DNA of 64,000 nucleotides from Ignavibacteria bacterium. Its GTDB lineage: Bacteria > Bacteroidota > Ignavibacteria > Kapaibacteriales > UBA4661. The stretch is from the NCBI GenBank assembly GCA_013298775.1, contig JAAFIV010000026.1:1-64000 (forward strand), given 5' to 3'. This document shows positions 51,935 to 60,708 of the stretch, one piece after another (the stretch's first letter is position 1; each line of letters starts with the position of its first letter). The position numbers were made by a program, and so were the translations under genes. The notes under the pieces were generated by a model that saw nothing but the letters and a program-made list of their open reading frames with translations, was not told where the DNA came from and did no database searches.

Positions 51935-52208
51935 AGTGTCGCTTATTGAACGGGTGTTGTGGGTGATGGAGCCAGCGCACTGGGGCGTGGCGTTGATTGG
52001 AAATGAGTATCCCCCACAAGTTTGAATAGCAATATAACGGAAAACACCTTCATCGGTCAATCGGAAAAACTTTTATTCCAACGCCAACGAAAGCCCAAAC
52101 GTCAAGAGCAAATCCGCCCGCTTTCGCGCCTATAAGCACCATACTTCGCAGGGCGAAATATGGTATGAAAGGTGCTTTGTGTGGTATAATTGAGCTAACC
52201 GAAACAGA

Positions 52209-52853
52209 TTATTTCACAGCATATAATTCCTCTGAAAATCGCATAAAATCTGCTTTTGCCGCCTTCAAGAGGCTGAGAATATTACTCGCTTCAGGCTGCG
52301 TAACGTCATACGCCAAACTCACCGCATATTTCCTGCCTTCCAAGACTACAAAAAACCACGACCTACCCACAATGTACGAGCCATAGAGGGGATGCGGAAC
52401 GGTGTTCAGTTCCTGCGCGGCAACCATCTCCGCGAGAAGTTGCGCAAGGGGATTGTTATTAGGCGCGAAGGTTTTTTTGTACTCGTGCAGAAAGAAAAAT
52501 GGGCGAATAGGCTTCGATTTGCCCGTAGCGACCATAAAATCTACGCGCCCCGACATTTGAACGTCGCCAACAGTAGCGGATAAGGTGCGCTGGGTAAAGG
52601 TGTGGAAGTATTGCGTATCGTAGCGAACAAGATTCACAAATGGCGCAATAAACTTGAACTTGAGTTCGTCTTCATTCCACAAATCAATTTCCGCCGCAAG
52701 ATTTTCTTGCAACGCCGCGATGATAGTGCGCTCTACTTCATTCATCGGAAAGTCGGCACGAAGCCAGTTTGCCAGCGTTGGCAGATTGGGTACGCGCTCC
52801 AGCGAAAAGGTTTGTTCAAGGTCGTCTATGTCCCATTGGTCAAAGGTTTTCAT
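52209..52853 (-). CDS. Conserved hypothetical, possible PD-(D/E)XK-like nuclease fold
   Basis: GRVDFMVATGKSKPIRPFFFLHEYKK...NPLAQLLAEMVAAQELN. Confidence 0.45.
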   Translation of the reverse strand: MKTFDQWDIDDLEQTFSLERVPNLPTLANWLRADFPMNEVERTIIAALQENLAAEIDLWNEDELKFKFIAPFVNLVRYDTQYFHTFTQRTLSATVGDVQMSGRVDFMVATGKSKPIRPFFFLHEYKKTFAPNNNPLAQLLAEMVAAQELNTVPHPLYGSYIVGRSWFFVVLEGRKYAVSLAYDVTQPEASNILSLLKAAKADFMRFSEELYAVK

Positions 52854-52983
52854 GGTTGTTGTAACGTTGATGGTACGTTTTTTTTGCTACTTACGTTCAA
52901 GTTGTAAATTACGAAAATTTTGAGAAGGAAATATGTAGAATGCTACGATTTACCGTATATTCGAGTAAACGAATCAAGTTCAA

Positions 52984-53037
52984 CAAACAAGTAACGGCGC
53001 GGCTTCCAAAGTGAAAATCGCGCCGTTTGTTTTTGGT
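52984..53037. terminator. Conserved hairpin, copy 1
   Basis: AACAAGTAACGGCGCGGCTTCCAAAGTGAAAATCGCGCCGTTTGTTTTT. Confidence 0.7.
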
Positions 53038-53045
53038 ATCAGTAA

Positions 53046-53405
53046 TTACCATGATTCCGTCTTGTAATGATGCCGCTCGTGAACAATGCGCCCATTTTTC
53101 CAACGCTGCACGGAAATTTGCTTAAAATCGCGTTGCCCCCAATCTTTGTGAAGAAAGGAGTATCGCCATTCAATGACCGAAACATCATCGCCAAGTAAGG
53201 TTTGAAGAGGTGTTGCGCTTGCACTACTGATGCTTGCCAGAAAATGCTCCATTTCTTTGCGGTGTATTTCTAAGCCAATGGTTGGGGCGCTTTCATTCTC
53301 GTGCTTGACAAAATGTTCGTCATAAAAGATATTATGAGCATCTTCATATCTGAACTCTTGCACGAGGCGCGTGAATTCTGCTATGGTTTCGGGGAATGTT
53401 TTCAT
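53046..53405 (-). CDS. NTF2/SnoaL-like protein
   Basis: FPETIAEFTRLVQEFRYEDAHNIFYDEHFVKHENESAPTIG, EWRYSFLHKDWGQRDFKQISVQRWKNGRIVHERHHY. Confidence 0.7.
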   Translation of the reverse strand: MKTFPETIAEFTRLVQEFRYEDAHNIFYDEHFVKHENESAPTIGLEIHRKEMEHFLASISSASATPLQTLLGDDVSVIEWRYSFLHKDWGQRDFKQISVQRWKNGRIVHERHHYKTESW

Positions 53406-53414
53406 TGTTTGCTC

Positions 53415-53819
53415 CTAGCTAGAATGTGTTGTGGATAGAAATGGTGAACTATCTGATGCAAACAATTGTCCGTACATCAACGCTGCGCCGCACATTGCCG
53501 TGTCCCGCGCAATGGCGATGATTCCTTTGAAATCACCGCTTATTGCCGCCGGAATATGCACAAGGAATACAAACAAAAGGAGCATGAGCGCAAGGAGTAA
53601 TGAGGCAAGCATGTCCATTTTGCGGAGTATCGCACTTGCCACAAACAGCAGCATACAGACTCCAACCAGATACACCCACAATGCCCGAAACGGCAACCAC
53701 ACAGGGACGTAGGGCAAACTGAATTCCAAAGGTCCAAAATGCAATAATCCAAACAATGCAAACGGTGCGACAAAGAGCCATTTTGCAAAGAGAGCCGGGC
53801 TATCAACAAAGTTTTTCAT
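53415..53819 (-). CDS. DoxX-like membrane protein
   Basis: Four TM: FAPFALFGLLHFGPLEFSLPYVP, LVGVCMLLFVASAIL. Confidence 0.6.
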   Translation of the reverse strand: MKNFVDSPALFAKWLFVAPFALFGLLHFGPLEFSLPYVPVWLPFRALWVYLVGVCMLLFVASAILRKMDMLASLLLALMLLLFVFLVHIPAAISGDFKGIIAIARDTAMCGAALMYGQLFASDSSPFLSTTHSS

Positions 53820-53982
53820 AGTGGTATCAAAAGTGGAAAATGTCGTGATTTATGACGGTACAAAAATGCACAACATGGAAATGAAAAACATTGACCTATA
53901 TCAACGTTTTCATTTTCCCCATCATCTTGAATCACTGATAAAGGCTGAGGTAGCACGAAAGAAAGGGCGAGATAAAGCGCTA

Positions 53983-54588
53983 TCACAATTTCATCTTGAG
54001 GCGGCTGAGAGTTTCAGGCGAAAGACCCAAATACGAGGCGATAACTTTATTGGAGAGACGGGAGAAAATAAGAGGTTGAAATGATAAAAGCCACCGAACA
54101 CGCTCCAAAGCGTCCATTCCGAGTAGCGACATCACACGCTGTGTGGAATGTACATACGATTCCTCCAAAAGCGCACGGTAGATAGTTTCAAAGGGTGGAA
54201 CGGTTTTGACAAGATGCTGGAATGCATCGAATGAAATGGCGTACAGCTGGCTTGATTCTAAGGCTTGAATACGCTCATTCGCGGGTTGCCGATTGACAAA
54301 ACTTTGAATAGACGTTACCCATTCCTGCTCAAAAATGAGGTTCGAGGTAGATTCTTCACCATTGCGATTGTAGGTAACAAGACGCAAGCAACCTTCGACA
54401 ACAAAATAGCACCGGTGACAAATTTTGCCCTCTTCCAACAAGACATGATTACGCTTGATGCGAAGTTCGGTAAATTGTGCGAGAACAAGGTCGAGTCCTA
54501 CAGGTCTCTCGCCAATTTTACGGCAGATGTAGTCTTCAAGCGGATGCGTCATTGCGGCATACATTGTGTGTGAGATGTCTTTAGGCAC
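53983..54588 (-). CDS. Crp/Fnr-family regulator
   Basis: LRIKRNHVLLEEGKICHRCYFVVEGCLRLV; FSRLSNKVIASYLGLSPETLSRLKMKL helix-turn-helix. Confidence 0.9.
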   Translation of the reverse strand: MPKDISHTMYAAMTHPLEDYICRKIGERPVGLDLVLAQFTELRIKRNHVLLEEGKICHRCYFVVEGCLRLVTYNRNGEESTSNLIFEQEWVTSIQSFVNRQPANERIQALESSQLYAISFDAFQHLVKTVPPFETIYRALLEESYVHSTQRVMSLLGMDALERVRWLLSFQPLIFSRLSNKVIASYLGLSPETLSRLKMKL

Positions 54589-54613
54589 ATAAAATAGAAA
54601 AACAAAATGATAG

Positions 54614-54660
54614 AAACAAGTAACGGCGCAGCTTTCAAAGTGAAATTCGCGCCGTTCTTC
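54614..54660. terminator. Conserved hairpin, copy 2
   Basis: AACAAGTAACGGCGCAGCTTTCAAAGTGAAATTCGCGCCGTT. Confidence 0.7.
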
Positions 54661-54684
54661 ATTTCTAGTGGTTCTATGTTCTGT

Positions 54685-55119
54685 TTATGCTAACGTCGCC
54701 GAAAGTGAAACTTCAATCGCCCCCAGCGCCCGTGAAACGGGGCAGGTTTTCTTTGCATTATCAGCAATGGTCTGGAATTGCTCGTTGGAAATGGCGGGGA
54801 CGCTTGCTTTCAAGTTCAAATGAATACCTTTAATAGTGAATCCGCCATTTTCATTGACCATCGTCAAGTCCGCATTAACACTGAGTTTTTCGGGTGGAAA
54901 GCCTGCGCCCGTGAGTTGAAAACTGAGTGCCATTGCGTAGCAGCCCGCATGAGCCGCCGCAATCAATTCTTCAGGATTTGTGCCTGCTTTGCCGTCTTCG
55001 CTTGTGAAGCGGGTTGCGAAAGAATACGGCGTTTGGGATAGTACGCCGCTTGTAGAGGTGAGGCTGCCAGAGCCGTCTTTGCCAGTGCCGTTCCATTCGG
55101 CAGATGCTTTGCGAATCAT
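54685..55119 (-). CDS. OsmC-family peroxiredoxin
   Basis: SAEWNGTGKDGSGSLTSTSGV, TNPEELIAAAHAGCYAMALSFQL, CPVSRALGAIEVSLSA. Confidence 0.93.
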   Translation of the reverse strand: MIRKASAEWNGTGKDGSGSLTSTSGVLSQTPYSFATRFTSEDGKAGTNPEELIAAAHAGCYAMALSFQLTGAGFPPEKLSVNADLTMVNENGGFTIKGIHLNLKASVPAISNEQFQTIADNAKKTCPVSRALGAIEVSLSATLA

Positions 55120-55267
55120 AGTATTTTCAAAAAATGTAGTGAAATAGTGAATTGATGAACGATACAAAAATATCAATCTTCTCCGTGCGCACTATTGTAT
55201 GAATGGTGCTTTGTGTGGTACGGAAGATATTGGAATGTTGCAGGACACATTCTACCGCAGCATAGAA

Positions 55268-55308
55268 ACATGTCTTACGCTTCATACATGTCTTACGCTT
55301 CATACATG
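55268..55308. repeat. Two-unit 18-bp tandem repeat
   Basis: ACATGTCTTACGCTTCAT x2 then ACATGG. Confidence 0.85.
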
Positions 55309-55467
55309 GTTCTTGAAATACGTAATGATTATTGGAACGCGGATGAGGTTCCAGACTCTCAGGATATTGAGGACTTTTTGCCGTCCTTAACATCCTCTCC
55401 GTCCTCCAGTCCGCGTTCCTTTCTCACATTGTGTAGTATCATTGCATAATGTAAGAATCATGTACTT
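55301..55467 (-). repeat. Family H palindromic element, copy 2
   Basis: TACATGGTTCTTGAAATACGTAATGAT...GGAACGCGGA...AGGATATTGAGGAC/GTCCTTAACATCCT...TCCGCGTTCC...ATCATTGCATAATGTAAGAATCATGTA. Confidence 0.75.
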
Positions 55468-55690
55468 AATCTTGGGGCAACAAATGAGAAAATGCAATAA
55501 AATCTGTTCACTACCGTACTAAAATTGTGAACGGACAATGTGAACGGACAAAGAGTTCTCCCTTTCGGGTGGTAGAGTTTATCGGTGCAGAGAGAAGGTT
55601 CGACCTGTCTCTGCGTTTCAATCGCCAAGAGACGTTCCGTAGATTAAGCTCCGAGAGGCTAGAACGAGAAGTGGCGTAGATACTGGCTTG

Positions 55691-55770
55691 ATTGGCTTGA
55701 GACTTCTTGTCTGTTTTTATCGCCTGAACTCCGCATCAACACTCACTGACAAAATGATGTTCCTGTCACT
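55691..55770 (-). repeat. Degraded family A element, subtype 2
   Basis: ATTGGCTTGAGACTTCTTGTCTGTTTTTATCGCCTGAACTCCG...ACTCACTGACAAAATGATGTTCCTGTCACT aligns to the reverse complement of 17331-17408. Confidence 0.75.
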
Positions 55771-55837
55771 CTTTGAAGAAATTTTGTCGTGTACTGAAGT
55801 TTGCAACCGTAACACAAAACAACGTTATATTTCCGTC

Positions 55838-57430
55838 ATGCACTTTGCTACTACTCGTTGGTCGTTTTTTTTGTGGTGCTGCGCAATGCTGTTTCTGACG
55901 GCAATAGTACAGCATCATAGCTTTTTCTGGGATACCGTTATGCTTGCCTCACAGCAAGCACAGTGGTTCTACACGCATGGTATAAAGCCCTTTCCCAGCT
56001 CAATTGACGTGGGACATCCACCGCTATTGCCAGCATATTTGGCGATTGTGTGGCACATGTTCGGGCAATCTCTTGAGGTAAGCCATTGGGCAATGCTCCC
56101 TTTCTTGTGGCTGATTGTTTGGGCTATTCATCACCTTGCAGAGCTGATTAGTTCTCGCTTTTGGGATGATTCCCCGCTTCTTGTTCTCGCACTTTCCGCG
56201 CTGCTTCTCCTGCAACCAACGCTTCTCGCACAGGCAACACTCATTTCCCCTGATATTCCATTGTGCGCTTTTTTTCTGTGTGCTTTGTGGCATTTTTTGC
56301 AACCGAAGAGCAAGCAGTGGCGCGGACTCTATGCTGTTTGGCTTGTGTTGCTTTCTTTTACAAGTTTACGCGGAATGATTGCCGTCGCGCTCTTTGCTGG
56401 TGCAGAATGTGTGTGCTTGTTTCTTGAAAATACGCCCTCGCTAAAAAATTGGAAGAGTTTGGCGCAAGTATTGGTGCGCTCTGCAAGCGTGTACTTGCCC
56501 GCTTTGTTCCTTTTCAGTTTGTGGTATCGGTGGCACAGCGCGACGACCGGCAATATTGGCTGGCACGACACCTCGTCAAGCGAGTTTTATCGCGCTGTTT
56601 GGGATATTTCTGGGCTTGTGAAAAATGAAGCTGTATTTGTGTGGCGATTGGTGGATTTTGGCGCAGGTGCAGTTTGGATTGTATTGGGAGCTAGTCTATA
56701 TCAGTTGTGGAAGCAATCTCGCGCATTCGGGCAATCATTTTCAATAACACTTTTCGATGCTCTTCCCCAGCGTTTATGCGTATTGGCGGCACTTTCGCTT
56801 GCTGCATGGATGCTCATTGTTGCGGTGTTGCCGATATATTCCATTAGCCATCGATATTTTCTGCCGTTGCAGCTTTTGGTGAGTATTAGTGCGGTGTTGG
56901 GGTTGTTTGGGCAGATGAAATTTGGGCAGATGAAATTTGGGCAGAAAAAATTTAGGCAGACAGAAGTGTCCGCCCTACCGAAGCCCAACACTGTTCGTAG
57001 CGCGAACACTCTTGTCTGCGCCTCAAAGCGAAGCATTTATGCGGTGTTGTGTGTAGTTTTGCTGACGGGGCATTGTTGGGCGTGGCTCTATCCGCCTACA
57101 CTTGCCAAGGGCTGGGATGCAACCTTAGCGTATTTGCCGTATGATGGTCTTAGAAAGCAGGTTTTACGCAGTATTCAGGTGCGAGGTATTGCCGCAAAAG
57201 ATATTCATTCTCGCAACTTCGCCATTTTTTCCGCCCGCGACCTCGACCTCGTCTCAAATGCCGATACGCTTGGGTACGGCGCATCAACATTCGGCAGCAC
57301 GCGTTATGTGTTTTTTGCCTCTGTGCTGAATGGCTTCAAAGATGAGGAAATACGCGCCTTGCAGAAGTGGAAGTGTCTGGAACGGGCAGAAGCGTGGGGA
57401 ATGGTGGTGGAGCTGCGGGAACGCCCGTAA
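55838..57430 (+). CDS. GT39/ArnT-like polytopic membrane glycosyltransferase
   Basis: Multiple TM; SIDVGHPPLLPAYLAIVWHMFGQSLEVSHWAMLPF. Confidence 0.7.
   Translation: MHFATTRWSFFLWCCAMLFLTAIVQHHSFFWDTVMLASQQAQWFYTHGIKPFPSSIDVGHPPLLPAYLAIVWHMFGQSLEVSHWAMLPFLWLIVWAIHHLAELISSRFWDDSPLLVLALSALLLLQPTLLAQATLISPDIPLCAFFLCALWHFLQPKSKQWRGLYAVWLVLLSFTSLRGMIAVALFAGAECVCLFLENTPSLKNWKSLAQVLVRSASVYLPALFLFSLWYRWHSATTGNIGWHDTSSSEFYRAVWDISGLVKNEAVFVWRLVDFGAGAVWIVLGASLYQLWKQSRAFGQSFSITLFDALPQRLCVLAALSLAAWMLIVAVLPIYSISHRYFLPLQLLVSISAVLGLFGQMKFGQMKFGQKKFRQTEVSALPKPNTVRSANTLVCASKRSIYAVLCVVLLTGHCWAWLYPPTLAKGWDATLAYLPYDGLRKQVLRSIQVRGIAAKDIHSRNFAIFSARDLDLVSNADTLGYGASTFGSTRYVFFASVLNGFKDEEIRALQKWKCLERAEAWGMVVELRERP
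56906..57023. repeat. In-frame 15-bp tandem repeat plus family G double-palindrome element inside CDS
   Basis: (TTTGGGCAGATGAAA)x3.7 then AGGCAGACAGAAGTGTCCGCC...GCGCGAACACTCTTGTCTGCGCCT. Confidence 0.85.
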
Positions 57431-57437
57431 AGGCTGA

Positions 57438-60326
57438 TCATTCCTTCTGCGCAGCTTCTTTTTTCTCTGTCAATGTTTTTTCTGGCAATAAAATAAACTC
57501 CACCGCATTTTCCTTTTTGAGCCAAACCCGTATGAGTGCTGCAACGTCAGTTTTTTTTACAGCATTGATGCGTTTCGTAAAATCAAGCAACAAGCTAGGT
57601 TTGTCAAGGTGTTGAGCCATTTCAACGAGTGTTGTTTGCCAGAAGCTATTTGTTCTGAGGTCGGTTTCGTGCGTTGCAAGGAGTTTTGCCTTTGCATCGT
57701 CTAAATAACGGTCTGGAAAGCGAGCATTGGCAAGGTTTTCAAGCACAGTGTACATTTGCGCGGTAAGCTGCCGTGCGCGATCTGGTGCGCAGGGAAAATA
57801 GAGCGTTGCGGTGTACTCTTCATGCGGGATGCGGCTCATTTCCACTGCGTTGTACACGTAGTACACACCCGAAGAATCCTCGCGCAAAGATTCCGACAAA
57901 CTTGTTTGCAAAATATCATTCGCAACCCTCATCACTGCGTCTTTCTCAGGCGACCACGTGCAGGTATCGCCCCACATCACCATCGCGACACTTTTGGCAT
58001 CAACTCCAGCATATACCTCGCGTCGAATGCCTTTTGCATAGCGAATCTCCATGTCTTTCCACCGCGTTTTTTCTTGGAGCGATGAAGGCAAGCTAGCGAT
58101 ATACTGCTCTACAAACGGCTTCATATCTTGTTCCTTGAACCCACCAACAAAAACAAATGTCATACCATTCGCGTTAGCGAAGCGTTGTTTGTAGAATGGG
58201 AAGCCCACGCCAGCATGATTCCAAGCGTCGAAATCGGCTTTGGTACTGGGTTTGGCGATAAAATGATAGTTGTGAAAATTGTACCATGCCGAATCGGTCA
58301 AAACTGATTCAGGGTCTGCGCCGCGATTTTGCGCGGCAAGTCCTTTGGAAAATCGCTGCGCTTGGATAATGGCGGTATCAAGGCGAGGGCGTGTACATGC
58401 TGCGTGGAGAAACTGAACGTATGTTTTTATATCTGCAAGGCGCGTACTGCCCTTGAAGCCATGAAACGAGCGCGTAATTTCTGGCGCGAGCGTTGCCGAA
58501 ATGCCCGCTAATTTTTTCTCAATATCTGCTGCCGAGAGTGTTCCCACGCCGCTTGTGAGCGGTGATTGGATGTCATCTGTTTCCGTGAGATCCATAAAAT
58601 TTTCTGGTGTTACGCGCTCCGAGTAGCCACCTGCGGCGAAGCATTGCATGAGAATTTCTTCCTTGTTCCACGTCGTCGGTTTCAGAATCACGCTTGCGCC
58701 ATTGGAGAGTGTCCACTTCGTGATGCCAAGCGATTTCACGGTTTCGGTGCGAACAATTTTTCCAGCTCTCGGCTCGTGTTCCAAGAACGGAGCATCTACA
58801 AAGGTTTCTCGGTATGGCGCGAGTTCTAGAGCGCGGACACTTTTTACAACATCCAAAAATTCCTGCTTTTCTGGCACCCGCATTCCTTCGCGGTCTGGGT
58901 ATGCGCAGAGAATAACTTGATTCGAGTCGCGGAGCATTTCTCTCGCAAAAGCATGTATTTCTGCGCTTGTCAGGCTTTGCAGAATTGCTTTGTCCAAGCG
59001 ACATTGTTCCGCCGCACTTCGCACTGCTCCTTGCCCTAAGGCGTGTGCAACGTATATTTCAGCATACACGGCGGAAGTTGTATTTTCGCGCTGTTTGTAC
59101 TGCTGTTCTGTTCCTTCAATCAGGCTGCGTTGCAAGCGTTGTATTTCCGCCTCCAAAAAGCCGAAACGCAGCACTCGCTCTATCTCCGCGAGTGCTGCCG
59201 AAAAACCTGAAACAACAGCAAGTTTGGCTTCTACATTCAACGTAATGGTCTTCAAAAGGCGTGTTTGGGTCGCGGTTTGCAGCACTGCCCTATTTATGGG
59301 ATGCGTAGGGTTGTTTCGCACAATATCGGTAAAACGGTTGTTCATCAAATTCACCAAAACAGCACGAAGAACTTCATGGCGACGTGAGGCAGAATCGGGT
59401 CGCACGGGGATTTCATGTTTCCAAATAAGTTCTGTTGCCGAAGCAGGAATTTCCTTGTCGAGCAATACGGCTATTTGCGGTTCAGAGCGTTGTTTCATGC
59501 TCTGTGGCGGTATGAATGCTTGTTCTGTTGTTCGTGCTTGCATTCCTGCGAAATGCGTTTTTATCAAGAATTCAATACGGCGTGGGTCAATGTCGCCGAC
59601 AACAATAGCAGCCATGCGGCTTGGGCGATACCACGTCTCGTAAAAATCACGCACACGCTGAAGGCGAAACGTATCAATGATTGCTTTTTTGCCAATAGGC
59701 AAGCGGGTTTGGTGTATCAATCCTTCCCACAAAATTGGCAAGGTCTGACGGCGCAAACGCCCCGCCACGCCTTGCTCTTGCAGTCGCCATTCTTCGACAA
59801 CTACGCCGCGCTCTTTGTTTGTTTCGAGCGTGTCGAAGCGGATATTTTCTGCCCAATCGTGCAAAATCTGCACACCTTTTCGGATAACACTTGTATCGTT
59901 TGTCGGAATTTGCAGTTGATACACAGTTTCCTCGCAGCTTGTGTAGGCGTTGGTGTGCGCACCAAAAGTCATGCCGACGCTCTCCAGAAAGCCGACCAAT
60001 TCTCGCTTGGGGAAGTTTTTTGTGCCATTGAAAGCGAGATGCTCTAGCACATGTGCTAATCCTTGTTGGTCGTCGTCTTCGTAAATTGAGCCAACATCCA
60101 CTACAAGGCGCATCTCTGCTCGCTTCTCTGGCTTTGCATTCTTGCGAATGTAATACGAAAATCCATTCGGTAAGCGTCCGAAAATGACGGCAGAGTCTTG
60201 TATTGTCGTGTTTTTAGGAGTTTGGGAAAAAACATTATGTGGCAAAAATAAGAGCATAGAGACCGCGTACACACCAGCAGAAACAAGGTATGTAGCACAA
60301 GATTTGACGAGCGTTTTCATAAGCAC
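57438..60326 (-). CDS. M16-family zinc protease, two-domain
   Basis: GLAHVLEHLAFNGTKNFPKRELV (HxxEH); 962 aa with signal-like N-terminus. Confidence 0.95.
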   Translation of the reverse strand: MLMKTLVKSCATYLVSAGVYAVSMLLFLPHNVFSQTPKNTTIQDSAVIFGRLPNGFSYYIRKNAKPEKRAEMRLVVDVGSIYEDDDQQGLAHVLEHLAFNGTKNFPKRELVGFLESVGMTFGAHTNAYTSCEETVYQLQIPTNDTSVIRKGVQILHDWAENIRFDTLETNKERGVVVEEWRLQEQGVAGRLRRQTLPILWEGLIHQTRLPIGKKAIIDTFRLQRVRDFYETWYRPSRMAAIVVGDIDPRRIEFLIKTHFAGMQARTTEQAFIPPQSMKQRSEPQIAVLLDKEIPASATELIWKHEIPVRPDSASRRHEVLRAVLVNLMNNRFTDIVRNNPTHPINRAVLQTATQTRLLKTITLNVEAKLAVVSGFSAALAEIERVLRFGFLEAEIQRLQRSLIEGTEQQYKQRENTTSAVYAEIYVAHALGQGAVRSAAEQCRLDKAILQSLTSAEIHAFAREMLRDSNQVILCAYPDREGMRVPEKQEFLDVVKSVRALELAPYRETFVDAPFLEHEPRAGKIVRTETVKSLGITKWTLSNGASVILKPTTWNKEEILMQCFAAGGYSERVTPENFMDLTETDDIQSPLTSGVGTLSAADIEKKLAGISATLAPEITRSFHGFKGSTRLADIKTYVQFLHAACTRPRLDTAIIQAQRFSKGLAAQNRGADPESVLTDSAWYNFHNYHFIAKPSTKADFDAWNHAGVGFPFYKQRFANANGMTFVFVGGFKEQDMKPFVEQYIASLPSSLQEKTRWKDMEIRYAKGIRREVYAGVDAKSVAMVMWGDTCTWSPEKDAVMRVANDILQTSLSESLREDSSGVYYVYNAVEMSRIPHEEYTATLYFPCAPDRARQLTAQMYTVLENLANARFPDRYLDDAKAKLLATHETDLRTNSFWQTTLVEMAQHLDKPSLLLDFTKRINAVKKTDVAALIRVWLKKENAVEFILLPEKTLTEKKEAAQKE

Positions 60327-60388
60327 AAGCGGTAGAGTGGTTGTAAATGCAAGGAATGGAAAGCCAGAAATTGTAACGATATAGAAAG

Positions 60389-60432
60389 AACAAAGCCCCT
60401 GTAATACAAATGATTACAAGGGCTTTGTTTTG
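60389..60432. terminator. Terminator-like hairpin between M16 gene and tRNA-Ser
   Basis: AACAAAGCCCCTGTAATACAAATGATTACAAGGGCTTTGTTTT. Confidence 0.75.
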
Positions 60433-60438
60433 AATGAG

Positions 60439-60527
60439 CGGAGAGAGAGGGATTCGAACCCTCGGTAGATCTTGCGAACTACGACGGTTTAGCAAACCGT
60501 TGGTTTCAGCCACTCACCCATCTCTCC
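60439..60527 (-). tRNA. tRNA-Ser (GCT)
   Basis: GGAGAGATGGGTGAGTGGCTGAAACCAACGGTTTGCTAAACCGT...long variable arm...GGGTTCGAATCCCTCTCTCTCCG. Confidence 0.95.
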
Positions 60528-60708
60528 GAAGGGGGCGTTTGAAACATTTTTAGCAATGTTTTGAAACCAATAAGAACCGCAATATGGGAAATATTTTTGA
60601 TACTGCCAAAGTTTTTTTCTGGTATGAAAAAGGTGTAAGTTTGTAGTTGCTTCTCTTTCTCGCTTTTGTTGAGGTTTCTTCTTTCGACAATACAAAACGT
60701 TTGCAGCA

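Noticed and set aside
53821-54084. 87-aa plus-strand ORF
   Set aside because: Mostly overlaps the 3' end of the Crp/Fnr gene on the other strand; no motif or conserved feature.
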